Positions 8,137 to 15,566 of a stretch of DNA of 64,000 nucleotides are shown here, piece after piece. How positions within the stretch are numbered: position 1 is the first letter of the stretch; the number at the start of each line of letters is the position of its first letter. The notes under the pieces are model-generated. The model was given only the letters and a program-made list of their open reading frames with translations, was not told the DNA's origin and did no database searches. The stretch is taken from positions 62,001 to 126,000 of the forward strand of contig NZ_FPBP01000006.1 in the NCBI RefSeq assembly GCF_900116705.1. Reading direction: 5' to 3'. The stretch is from Halomonas korlensis. Lineage in GTDB: Bacteria; Pseudomonadota; Gammaproteobacteria; Pseudomonadales; Halomonadaceae. Both the position numbers and the translations under genes were made by a program.

Positions 8137-9303
8137 TTGCGTCTTCTTCTGCACCAAGTCGTTTGTCTGGCGGTCTTGGTCGTCATCGTCCTTCTGCTGG
8201 CGGGGTGCAGCAGCCTCAGTCGGGGTCACGAGGCCTTGCTGGTGCTGGGCGACCTTGCCGCCGGCAGCGAGGAAAGCCGGCTCAAGGCACGCACCGAGGC
8301 CCCGACCCGCGAGGGCATCCGTTATGCGCAGGAGGGTCGTGACTACCAGGCGGATGTCTATCACCCGGCGACGCCGGACCGGGGCATGATGATCCTGGTG
8401 CATGGCTTCACCGAGGACGGCCGTCGCGACCCGCGACTGGTGGATTTCGCGACCACACTGTCACGCGTGGGCTTCACGGTGATGGTGCCGGAGCTCGAGG
8501 GGCTGCGCGATTATTCGATCAGCACGCGCGAGGTGGTGGCCATCGCCGACGCCATCCGCCATGCCACGCAAGCGCTGCCCGAGGGCGAGCCGCAGACGGC
8601 GCTGGCGGCCATCAGCTTCGCGGTCGGGCCGGCAGTGATTGCCGCCCTTCAGGAAGATACCGCGCAGCGGGTGAGCTTCATAGTCTCCGTGGGCGGCTAT
8701 TACGACCTGGTGGAGATGCTGCGCTATGTCACTACCGGCGAGGATCGCCACGGCGAGGGCCAGGCGGCACCGCCGCCGCAGCGGGGCGCACGCTGGGCGG
8801 TGCTGTTGAGTCAGCTGCAGTGGCTGGAGGACGAGCGGGATCGTGAGCGGCTCGCCACCATTGCCCGGCGCCGGCTGGCATCCCAGGCCGAGTCGGCAGA
8901 AGACGAACCAATAGGAGCCGAGCAAGTAGAAGAAGAGGTGGAACGGCTCGGCCCGCAGGGCAGGGCGCTCTACGCCCTGGTGACCAACCAGGATCCGGCG
9001 CGGGTAGAGGCGCTGATCGAGGCGCTGCCGCCCTCGTTGATCGCCGAGCTCGAGGCGCTGGATCTCTCGAACCGCGACCTCGACAGGCTGGAGGCGGAGC
9101 TGGTATTGATCCACGGGCCGCAAGATCGGGTGATTCCGATCAGCCATAGCCGGCGGCTACGTGACGCGCTGCCGGAGGGTCAGGCGCGCCTGTTCGAAGC
9201 CGGCGGGCTTGAGCATGTGGCGGTGTCGCCGGGATGGCGCGACGGCTGGGGGCTGTGGCGCGCGGTCAATCATGTGCTGAGGCTGGGCGAGCAGCAGCAG
9301 TGA
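8137..9303 (+). CDS. Lipoprotein alpha/beta hydrolase
   Basis: A 388-residue protein with a lipoprotein signal (LLLAGC, acylated Cys near residue 24) and an alpha/beta hydrolase core. Visible are the strand-loop MILVHGFTEDGRRDPR, a degenerate nucleophile elbow AISFA where GxSxG is usual, GPQDRVIP with the acid residue and GLEHVAV with the His. A charged Glu-rich insertion occupies about residues 245-275. The start is uncertain: TTG at 8137 has no ribosome binding site, while GGAGG at 8098-8102 is correctly spaced from an in-frame CTG at 8110. The ATG at 8103 is in another frame. Function and substrate are unknown; the missing Gly residues make activity uncertain. Confidence 0.75.
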   Translation: MRLLLHQVVCLAVLVVIVLLLAGCSSLSRGHEALLVLGDLAAGSEESRLKARTEAPTREGIRYAQEGRDYQADVYHPATPDRGMMILVHGFTEDGRRDPRLVDFATTLSRVGFTVMVPELEGLRDYSISTREVVAIADAIRHATQALPEGEPQTALAAISFAVGPAVIAALQEDTAQRVSFIVSVGGYYDLVEMLRYVTTGEDRHGEGQAAPPPQRGARWAVLLSQLQWLEDERDRERLATIARRRLASQAESAEDEPIGAEQVEEEVERLGPQGRALYALVTNQDPARVEALIEALPPSLIAELEALDLSNRDLDRLEAELVLIHGPQDRVIPISHSRRLRDALPEGQARLFEAGGLEHVAVSPGWRDGWGLWRAVNHVLRLGEQQQ

Positions 9304-9318
9304 GACGCGCAAGCGGCG

Positions 9319-10476
9319 TCATGACGCCTTGGCGGTGAGCAGGCGACGAAACTCCAGATGCGAGTACCAGGAAAGATCGCGTGCGGCGGCGTCGAGTTCT
9401 CGGCGGGCCTGCTCGCAGTCCACCTCGGCGGACTCCTCAAGGCAGGCCACCACGGTCACGCGTCCATCGAGGTAATGAAGCTCGAGCTCGTGGATCTGGG
9501 GCCAGACCTCGTGCCTGGACCAGCGCTCGGCGAGGTCGCTCTCGATGTCGGGGCGCAGCGGCAGGCCGGGGAAGCGGCTGGGGTCGCCCTCGCCGGCGTC
9601 GTCCTCGGGGTCGACGTGAAAGGTCAGGTCGGTCAGCGCCGGGAAGGCGTTGCGCAGGCGGCGGCTGACCTCGTTGCCGATCTCGTGGCCCTCGGAGACG
9701 CTGATGCGCGGCGAAACCACCACGTGCAGGTCGAGCATGGTGCGGCCGGCGGATTGGCGAGTTCGCAGGTCATGCACGCCCTCGACGCCAGGGATATCGC
9801 AGGCGACCTCGCGCATGCGCTGCTGCTCGGCTTCCGGCAGTGCAGTGTCGACCAGCTCGCGGCCGGCGTCCCACAACAGCTCCCAACCGACCTTGCCGAC
9901 CAGCAGGCCGACCAGGATGGCCGCGGCGGTGTCGAGCCAGGCGACGCCGAACTGGCTGCCCACCAGGGCGATCATCACCACACCAGTCGAAAGAACGTCG
10001 CTGCGATGATGCCAGGCGTTGGCCTCGAGCAGCTTGGAATTGATGCGCCGCGCTATCCGGCGAGTGACATGGTAGAGCCACTCCTTGGCGAGCAGGGCGA
10101 AGGCGGTGAGTAGCATCGCCCAGATTCCCGGTGGCGGGATATCGGCGCCCGCCAGCAGGCGATTCAGGCTCGACCAGGCGATGCCGCCGGCAACGAAAAT
10201 CAGCACGCTACCCAGGAACAGCGTGGCCAGCGTCTCGATACGGCCGTGGCCGTAGTGGTGATCCTGGTCGGGCCCCTGGCGGCCATAGTGGGCCGCGGTC
10301 AGCACGAAGCTGTCGGTGACCAGGTCGGAGAAGGAATGCACGCCGTCGGCGACCAGGGCGGCCGAGCCGACAATCGTTCCGGTGATGACCTTGGCGATGC
10401 CCAGCAGGCAGTTGACCCAGATGGACAGGTAGGTAACCCGGCGGGTGGCCTGATGGTGCTCTGGGGGGGTCGACAT
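9319..10476 (-). CDS. Cation diffusion facilitator (CDF) with extended C-terminus
   Basis: A 385-residue metal/proton antiporter of the inner membrane. The metal-binding motifs ALVADGVHSFSDLVTD (helix II) and NAWHHRSDVLST (helix V) are intact, giving the site that exports Zn, Fe or similar divalent ions; the specific metal is not readable. The cytoplasmic dimerisation domain follows at about residues 215-300 with HEIGNEVSRRL and LTFHVDPEDD. A further 85 residues after that resemble a second, His-poor copy of the same domain fold (HELELHYLDGRVTVVACLEE), which makes the protein longer than the usual 300. The ATG follows AGGAACGCC. It is divergent from aceK across a 247-base gap. Confidence 0.9.
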   Translation of the reverse strand: MSTPPEHHQATRRVTYLSIWVNCLLGIAKVITGTIVGSAALVADGVHSFSDLVTDSFVLTAAHYGRQGPDQDHHYGHGRIETLATLFLGSVLIFVAGGIAWSSLNRLLAGADIPPPGIWAMLLTAFALLAKEWLYHVTRRIARRINSKLLEANAWHHRSDVLSTGVVMIALVGSQFGVAWLDTAAAILVGLLVGKVGWELLWDAGRELVDTALPEAEQQRMREVACDIPGVEGVHDLRTRQSAGRTMLDLHVVVSPRISVSEGHEIGNEVSRRLRNAFPALTDLTFHVDPEDDAGEGDPSRFPGLPLRPDIESDLAERWSRHEVWPQIHELELHYLDGRVTVVACLEESAEVDCEQARRELDAAARDLSWYSHLEFRRLLTAKAS

Positions 10477-10723
10477 CGGAGGCGTTCCTGAACGGAGTAG
10501 TGTCCGGGGCGCGAATGGCTACGCCTTGCAAAGAGTACCAAAAAGGTACCGATTTGAAAAAGCCCTTTTATCTCCTTGACGAGCAGGATCATCCCGACCA
10601 TTCCGTGACCCGATAATGACACTCGCTCTTCATCGCTTCCGGGATGCTACCACCACCATGGTCGGCTCGCGCTGCGCTGCGATATCGGGGATGCTGAACG
10701 GTGACGCTGCCAGGAGTGAACCC

Positions 10724-12469
10724 ATGAAGCATTCGCCCGCCTATCGACTCGCCGCTACCGTGTTGCACGGCTTCGACGAGTACCGCTCACGCTTCAAACA
10801 GATCACCACTGATGCCAGCCGGCGCTTTCGTGATGCCGCCTGGCGGGAGGCTCAGCAGGCCTCGGCGGAGCGCATCAACCTCTACGGTGAGAAGGTCGAC
10901 GAGACGCGCGAGCGCCTGTGCCGCACGTTTGACGAGGAGGTGCTGACCCACTGCGAGTGCTGGGGCGAGGCCAAGCGCCACTATGCCGAGCTGATCAGTC
11001 AGCGCCTCGACTATGAACTGGCCGAGACCTACTTCAATTCGATGTTCTGCTCGCTCTTCCATCATCGTCATATCCGCAATGACTGGATGTTTGTCTACAG
11101 CTCGCGGGACGGCGCCGCCCACCATTCGGGCATCGAGCGCTGCCGTCGAGTGAAGGTGGGGGGCGACTGGGATGCGGCGATTCGCTGGGCCCTGGCGGAG
11201 GCGCCCTTCGAGACGCCCTACGACGACCTGCAACACGACGCCCGTCTGGGTGGGGAGTTTCTCCGCCATCATCTGCCGGGCGCCATCCTCGACGCTCCGG
11301 ATGCCGAGATCGAGCTGCTCAAGAGCGTGTTCTATCGCAACAAGGGCGCCTATCTGGTGGGTCGCATCAAGGGGGGCGGCGAGCAGGTACCGCTGGTGTT
11401 GCCGGTGCTGCATGACGACGGCAAGGGGCTGCATCTGGATACCGTGATCATCGAGCCCGACGAGGTATCGATCATCTTTTCCTTCACCCGCGCCTATTTC
11501 CAGGTGAACGTCCAGGTGCCTCGCGAGTTCGTCCGCTACCTCAAGGAACTGATGCCCGACAAGCCGGAAGGCGAGCTCTACGCCGCCATCGGTTTCTTCA
11601 AGCACGGCAAGACCGAATTCTTTCGCGCGCTGAATCACCATGTCGCCAAGCGCGAGGATCGCTTCATCATCGCCCCCGGCGTGCGCGGCATGGTGATGGC
11701 GGTGTTCGTATTGCCGTCCTATCGCACCGTGTTCAAGATCATCAAGGACCGTTTCGACCCCACCAAGGAAATGAGCCGCGAGAACGTGCGCGAGAAGTAT
11801 CGGCTGGTCAAGCGTCACGACCGAGTGGGGCGCATGGCCGATACTCAGGAGTTTTCGCACTTCATCGCCCGCCAGGACCACTTCGACCCTGAATGCCTGG
11901 AACACTTGCTCCATGTGGCGCCCTCGACGGTGCACCTGAAGGGCGACAAGGTCATCATCGAGCACTGCTATACCGAGCGCATGATGACGCCGCTGAACAT
12001 CTACGTGGAACAGTGCGACGCCGACGAGATCCGTGCGGTGCTCAAGGACTATGGCAACGCCATCAAGCAGATGGCGGCGGCCAACATCTTCCCCGGCGAC
12101 ATGCTACTCAAGAACTTCGGTGTGACCCGCCATGGGCGAGTGATCTTCTACGATTACGATGAGGTCAGCTACCTGACCGAGTGTAACTTCCGCCATATTC
12201 CCGAGCCCATGTATCCCGAGCAGGAACTCGCCGACGAGCCTTGGTATTCGGTGGGACCCAACGATATTTTCCCCGAGGAATTCGGGCCCTTTCTGTTCGC
12301 CGACGTGCGGCTGCGCAAGCTGTTCTTCGAGCTGCATCCGGAACTGTTCGATGCCGACTATTGGAAAAGCGTACAGCAGGCGATCCGCGACGGGCGGGTG
12401 ATCGACGTCTACCCGTATCGCAACAAGCAGCGCTTCGCGGGCACCGACAGCAACGGCCTGGTCTACTAG
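10724..12469 (+). CDS. aceK: Isocitrate dehydrogenase kinase/phosphatase AceK
   Basis: A 581-residue bifunctional enzyme that phosphorylates and dephosphorylates isocitrate dehydrogenase, sending carbon to the glyoxylate shunt on acetate. Full family length. Typical segments are DWMFVYSSRDGAAHHSG, PGVRGMVMAVFVLPSYRTVFKIIKDRFDPTKE with the ATP-binding Lys, NIYVEQCDADEIR, FPGDMLLKNFGVTRHGRVIFYDYDEV and the C-terminal YRNKQRFAG. The ATG at 10724 is chosen because AGGAG stands seven bases upstream and AceK begins MKHSPAYRLA. In enterobacteria aceK follows aceB and aceA; here it stands alone, so the shunt genes must be elsewhere. Confidence 0.96.
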   Translation: MKHSPAYRLAATVLHGFDEYRSRFKQITTDASRRFRDAAWREAQQASAERINLYGEKVDETRERLCRTFDEEVLTHCECWGEAKRHYAELISQRLDYELAETYFNSMFCSLFHHRHIRNDWMFVYSSRDGAAHHSGIERCRRVKVGGDWDAAIRWALAEAPFETPYDDLQHDARLGGEFLRHHLPGAILDAPDAEIELLKSVFYRNKGAYLVGRIKGGGEQVPLVLPVLHDDGKGLHLDTVIIEPDEVSIIFSFTRAYFQVNVQVPREFVRYLKELMPDKPEGELYAAIGFFKHGKTEFFRALNHHVAKREDRFIIAPGVRGMVMAVFVLPSYRTVFKIIKDRFDPTKEMSRENVREKYRLVKRHDRVGRMADTQEFSHFIARQDHFDPECLEHLLHVAPSTVHLKGDKVIIEHCYTERMMTPLNIYVEQCDADEIRAVLKDYGNAIKQMAAANIFPGDMLLKNFGVTRHGRVIFYDYDEVSYLTECNFRHIPEPMYPEQELADEPWYSVGPNDIFPEEFGPFLFADVRLRKLFFELHPELFDADYWKSVQQAIRDGRVIDVYPYRNKQRFAGTDSNGLVY

Positions 12470-12546
12470 CGGCAGGGCTGTCACAGCGCGCTATGCTGAA
12501 AGCGACCGAGGCGCTTTGCTTTTCTCATAACCCAAGGAGAACGCCC

Positions 12547-12966
12547 ATGTTGGACCTCATCTCCCATCCGGCGGACCATGTCGTGGCGATGAAAGCGGGG
12601 GGTGTCGTGACCGCCCATGAGCTGCAGCGCGCCATCGATGCCATCGAGGTCGCCAAGCGGGCCCATCCCAAGGTCAGCCTGGTGGTCGAGATCGACGCCC
12701 TGCGCTTCATGACCCTGACCGCCCTGCTGAGGGATATCGGCTACGGCCTGACCCAGCTTGGCGATCTCGAGCACTACCACCGGGCCGCCGTGGTCACCGA
12801 CCAGGAGTGGGTCAAGCAACTTGCCCATCTCGAAGAGCGGCTGTTCAAGGCCGTGGAGATCCGCACTTTTCCCAAGCGCGATCATGTCGCGGCCATGGCC
12901 TGGGCCGGTGAGTTAGCCAAGGGGGATCATGAAAGCCCCGAAGAGGATGGCTATCACGGGGCCTGA
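12547..12966 (+). CDS. STAS/SEC14 (SpoIIAA-like) domain protein
   Basis: A 139-residue cytoplasmic protein beginning MLDLISHPADHVVAMKAGGVV. Pattern and length fit the SpoIIAA-like STAS/SEC14 family: alternating strands and helices, KVSLVVEIDALRFMTLTALLRDIGYGL, then DLEHYHRAAVVTDQEWVKQ and the C-terminal EIRTFPKRDHVAAMAWAGEL. The family is thought to bind lipids or partners, without a settled function. AAGGAG lies eight bases before the ATG. It follows aceK by 77 bases on the same strand and may be co-transcribed, and a hairpin follows at 12996. Confidence 0.85.
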   Translation: MLDLISHPADHVVAMKAGGVVTAHELQRAIDAIEVAKRAHPKVSLVVEIDALRFMTLTALLRDIGYGLTQLGDLEHYHRAAVVTDQEWVKQLAHLEERLFKAVEIRTFPKRDHVAAMAWAGELAKGDHESPEEDGYHGA

Positions 12967-12995
12967 CCTTACCGCGCCATATTTGCTAACGAGAA

Positions 12996-13016
12996 CGCCA
13001 GCCGCGGCTGGCGGTT
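12996..13016 (+). terminator. Possible terminator after the STAS gene
   Basis: CGCCAGCC, GC and GGCTGGCG form an eight-pair stem followed by GTTTACC, 29 bases after the stop of the STAS gene. The loop is very tight and the U tract short. Confidence 0.45.
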
Positions 13017-13100
13017 TACCGCTCAGGCGACAGGGACTTTCAAACAACATAGTGCCTTTCGATCAGTTTACAGTTAGTGAAAACAGTTCGGCAGGAACTT

Positions 13101-13622
13101 TCACCCCGATCTAGGGCACGAACCGATGATACGTAAGGTGCGCTCGTCGATGCCGAGTGCATCGAGTGGATCGGAGATGCCCTTGTCCTTTAACCAAAGG
13201 GCCTGAAGTGTCACCGCCTCCCCTTCTAACTGTTCACGACACCTGACTCGTAAGTGTGCATTATTGGCGAGCTGGACATGGTGAACGACCTCGTGCAGCA
13301 AATAGCTGGCGGACGTCAGATCATTGAGGTCACAGTCAACATCCAAATATATGGTTTTATTCTTCGGATCATAGAGCCCACCTACCTGCGGGACATGGTT
13401 CAGATCGAAACCAGGGTAGCAGCGTTGCCGTAGGGCTATCTGATCAAGGAATTCAACAGGTGGAGGATCAGGCGCGGTGTAGTCAGTCTGCGCAGCCACC
13501 CAAGCGGTCATCTTCGCTGCGAGAGTCATGGACCGCTCAGCTCGATCATCGCCTGCCTGCGCTGCGCTGAGTAATAGCATGAGCGGGAGGCACAACAGCA
13601 GGCTTCGAAGCACGAGTAGCAT
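13101..13622 (-). CDS. Exported HExxH putative metalloprotease
   Basis: A 173-residue protein with a clear signal peptide (MLLVLRSLLLCLPLMLLLSAAQAGDD, cut after AQA). The segment LLHEVVHHVQL contains HExxH (His-Glu-x-x-His), a zinc metallopeptidase motif, near the middle of the mature chain. Four Cys in the mature chain (QRCYPG, DVDCDL, RVRCRE, GSCPRSG) suggest two disulphides in the periplasm. An upstream in-frame GTG at 13661 is possible. Base composition is lower in GC than its surroundings, and it sits between non-coding stretches with short tandem repeats, which hints at an acquired gene. Specific substrate is unknown. Confidence 0.7.
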   Translation of the reverse strand: MLLVLRSLLLCLPLMLLLSAAQAGDDRAERSMTLAAKMTAWVAAQTDYTAPDPPPVEFLDQIALRQRCYPGFDLNHVPQVGGLYDPKNKTIYLDVDCDLNDLTSASYLLHEVVHHVQLANNAHLRVRCREQLEGEAVTLQALWLKDKGISDPLDALGIDERTLRIIGSCPRSG

Positions 13623-13668
13623 GGCGGATACCTTGACCGGACCTCTCCGCAAAGAGGTCACCTACTCT

Positions 13669-13706
13669 TAAGCGGCTCATATACAGGTAAGCGGCTCACA
13701 TACAGG
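13669..13706. repeat. 19-bp tandem duplication
   Basis: TAAGCGGCTCATATACAGG (13669-13687) is followed at once by TAAGCGGCTCACATACAGG (13688-13706), one mismatch. It lies in the 246-base gap between the HExxH gene and the sirtuin gene, which otherwise shows only a repeated TGGTAATTTC (near 13801 and 13817) and no gene. Confidence 0.85.
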
Positions 13707-13868
13707 GTAAACGTAGCGGATATCTCGCATTACCGGCGGACCGGTTTATGTTGGAAATGTCCGTCGGCGATGCACTTTCTGGTCGCACTGGGGCCCAAAG
13801 TGGTAATTTCACTCAATGGTAATTTCTGGAAAGTGAGTGACTGGCGCCAGAGTGGCGAGAGGGGATAA

Positions 13869-14603
13869 ATGGCGAAGCAGCGAGCGCCGCATCTGGTGGT
13901 GTTCACCGGTGCGGGGATCAGTGCCGAGAGTGGTATCCAGACCTTTCGAGCCAGCGACGGCCTTTGGGCCGATCATGCTATCGAGGATGTCGCCACGCCC
14001 GAGGCCTGGCGGCGAGACCCCGAGCGCGTGCTGCGCTTCTATGACATGCGCCGCGACCAGGTGCGCCGCGCACGCCCCAATCCCGCGCATCAGGCGTTGG
14101 CCAGCCTGGAGCGGCGGGGCTTTCGGGTCAGCATCATTACCCAGAACATCGATGACCTGCATGAACGGGCCGGTTCGCGCCAGGTGCTGCACCTGCACGG
14201 CGAGATCCTCAAGGCGCGCTCGTCCGTCGATCCGCGCATGCACTATCCGCTGCCGCGCGGCGGCATCTCCCTCGGCGATCTGTGCGACAAGGGCAGCCAG
14301 CTGCGCCCCGACGTGGTGTGGTTCGGCGAGGCCGTGCCGCATTTCGTCGAGGCGTGCGAGGTCGCCGCCGAGGCGGACCTGCTGCTAGTGGTCGGCACCT
14401 CGCTTGCCGTGATGCCGGCCGCCTCGCTGCTCGATCATGCCCCGCTGGACGCGCCCTGCGTGCTGGTCGACCCCGACGCCCAGGTATTGGCGCCTCCCGG
14501 CGTGGCGCGACTCAACCAGTCTGCGGGGCAGGGCGTGCCGGCACTGGTCCGTCACTGGCAGCGCGAGGGTCGGCTCTGGCTGCCGGAGACGCTGCTGGGC
14601 TGA
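13869..14603 (+). CDS. cobB: NAD-dependent protein deacylase, sirtuin without zinc cysteines
   Basis: A 244-residue Sir2-family enzyme that removes acyl groups from lysine using NAD. The NAD site GAGISAESGIQTFR, TQNIDDLH (Gln92, Asn93, Asp95) and the catalytic His110 in HLHGE are intact, as is the C-terminal VVGTSLAVMPAASL. FYDMRR gives the Tyr58 and Arg61 pair that marks SIRT5-type desuccinylases. The usual four zinc cysteines after the catalytic His are missing: the segment 111-150 contains only one Cys. The gene symbol is by analogy only. The start is the ATG at 13869; GAGAGGGG lies upstream. Confidence 0.88.
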   Translation: MAKQRAPHLVVFTGAGISAESGIQTFRASDGLWADHAIEDVATPEAWRRDPERVLRFYDMRRDQVRRARPNPAHQALASLERRGFRVSIITQNIDDLHERAGSRQVLHLHGEILKARSSVDPRMHYPLPRGGISLGDLCDKGSQLRPDVVWFGEAVPHFVEACEVAAEADLLLVVGTSLAVMPAASLLDHAPLDAPCVLVDPDAQVLAPPGVARLNQSAGQGVPALVRHWQREGRLWLPETLLG

Positions 14604-14667
14604 CCCGTCCGAGCGTCATTGCGGTACGGGCATGCTAGAATGCTCGCCCCTTTTTTCGAGCCGTACC

Positions 14668-15444
14668 ATGCTGGACGACGCATTTACCGAGGTTATCGAC
14701 CGTGACCCCGCGACTGGTCTCTCTAGTGACCCCGCGACTGGTCATCCGCGACCGCCGCGCCGCGAGTTCAAGGCGCGCGGCAGCCTGGTCAGGCGCTGTG
14801 CGGGCTGCAACCTGCCGGCGCTCAACTGCCTGTGTCCCTATCGGGTCGGCGCCGAGAGCACCGCGCGGGTCTGGCTGCTGACGCACCCGCTGGAGCACCA
14901 CAAGCCCACCAATACCGGCCGGTTGATCCGCGACGTGCTGCCCGATACCGAGGTCTTCACCTGGTATCGCACGGCACCGGACGAGCGCCTGCTGGCCCTG
15001 CTTGCGGACAGTCGTTACGCGCCCTTCGTGGTCTTTCCCGACGACCAGCCGGACTATGCCGAAAGCGTGGTGGGTATGGATGCAGTGGCCGTCGAGAAAG
15101 TCCACGGGCGAATACCGGTCTTTATTATTCTCGATGGCACCTGGCGGCAGTGCCGGCGTATCTTTCGCAAGAGTCCCTACCTCGATTCGCTGCCGGTGCT
15201 GCCGCTGGCAACCGAGCGGCTGACTCGCTACCGGCTGCGCAAGCCGGCGTCCGCGGCCCATCTGTGCACTGCCGAGGTGGCCGCCGAGCTCTTGACGCAG
15301 TCCGGCGACGTCACGGCGGGCGAGGTGCTCGACGACTATTTCGATGTCTTCAACGACAGTTACGCCGCCAGTCGACGCTTCGAGAAGCTCGAGACACCCA
15401 CCGCGGCAATGCGCCGCTTGCGCTCGCGACAGGCTGATGCCTAG
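14668..15444 (+). CDS. DTW domain tRNA-uridine aminocarboxypropyltransferase
   Basis: A 258-residue DTW-family enzyme; TapT and its relatives transfer the aminocarboxypropyl group of S-adenosylmethionine to uridine 47 of tRNA. The N-terminal cysteine motif RRCAGCNLPALNCLCP is intact, THPLEHHKPTNTGRL follows, and the family motif appears as ILDGTWRQCRRIF (DGTW in place of DxTW). The start may be ATG 14668 or ATG 14632; neither has a strong ribosome binding site. Near the start an 18-base sequence is repeated with a 24-base period (14702 and 14726), duplicating DPATG. The sirtuin gene lies 64 bases upstream on the same strand. Confidence 0.9.
   Translation: MLDDAFTEVIDRDPATGLSSDPATGHPRPPRREFKARGSLVRRCAGCNLPALNCLCPYRVGAESTARVWLLTHPLEHHKPTNTGRLIRDVLPDTEVFTWYRTAPDERLLALLADSRYAPFVVFPDDQPDYAESVVGMDAVAVEKVHGRIPVFIILDGTWRQCRRIFRKSPYLDSLPVLPLATERLTRYRLRKPASAAHLCTAEVAAELLTQSGDVTAGEVLDDYFDVFNDSYAASRRFEKLETPTAAMRRLRSRQADA
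14702..14743 (+). repeat. 24-bp period tandem repeat inside the DTW gene
   Basis: GTGACCCCGCGACTGGTC occurs at 14702-14719 and again at 14726-14743. In frame it encodes DPATGLSS then DPATGHPR, so the unit is eight codons and length change would keep the frame. Confidence 0.85.
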
Positions 15445-15566
15445 TCGAGGCGTGACGGCCATGCCGTGCAAACGCGGCGTGCGGTCGGCGTGGAGGGCCA
15501 CTATCTTGTGAGGACGCTGCCGAGACGACTCGGCATCACCACCGCAAGGGAAGGAACCTGGCCCTC

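Noticed and set aside
8103-8342. ATG at 8103 with good ribosome binding site
   Set aside because: It opens a frame that does not match any protein, while the hydrolase frame is +1; only the ribosome binding site itself is used in the start discussion.
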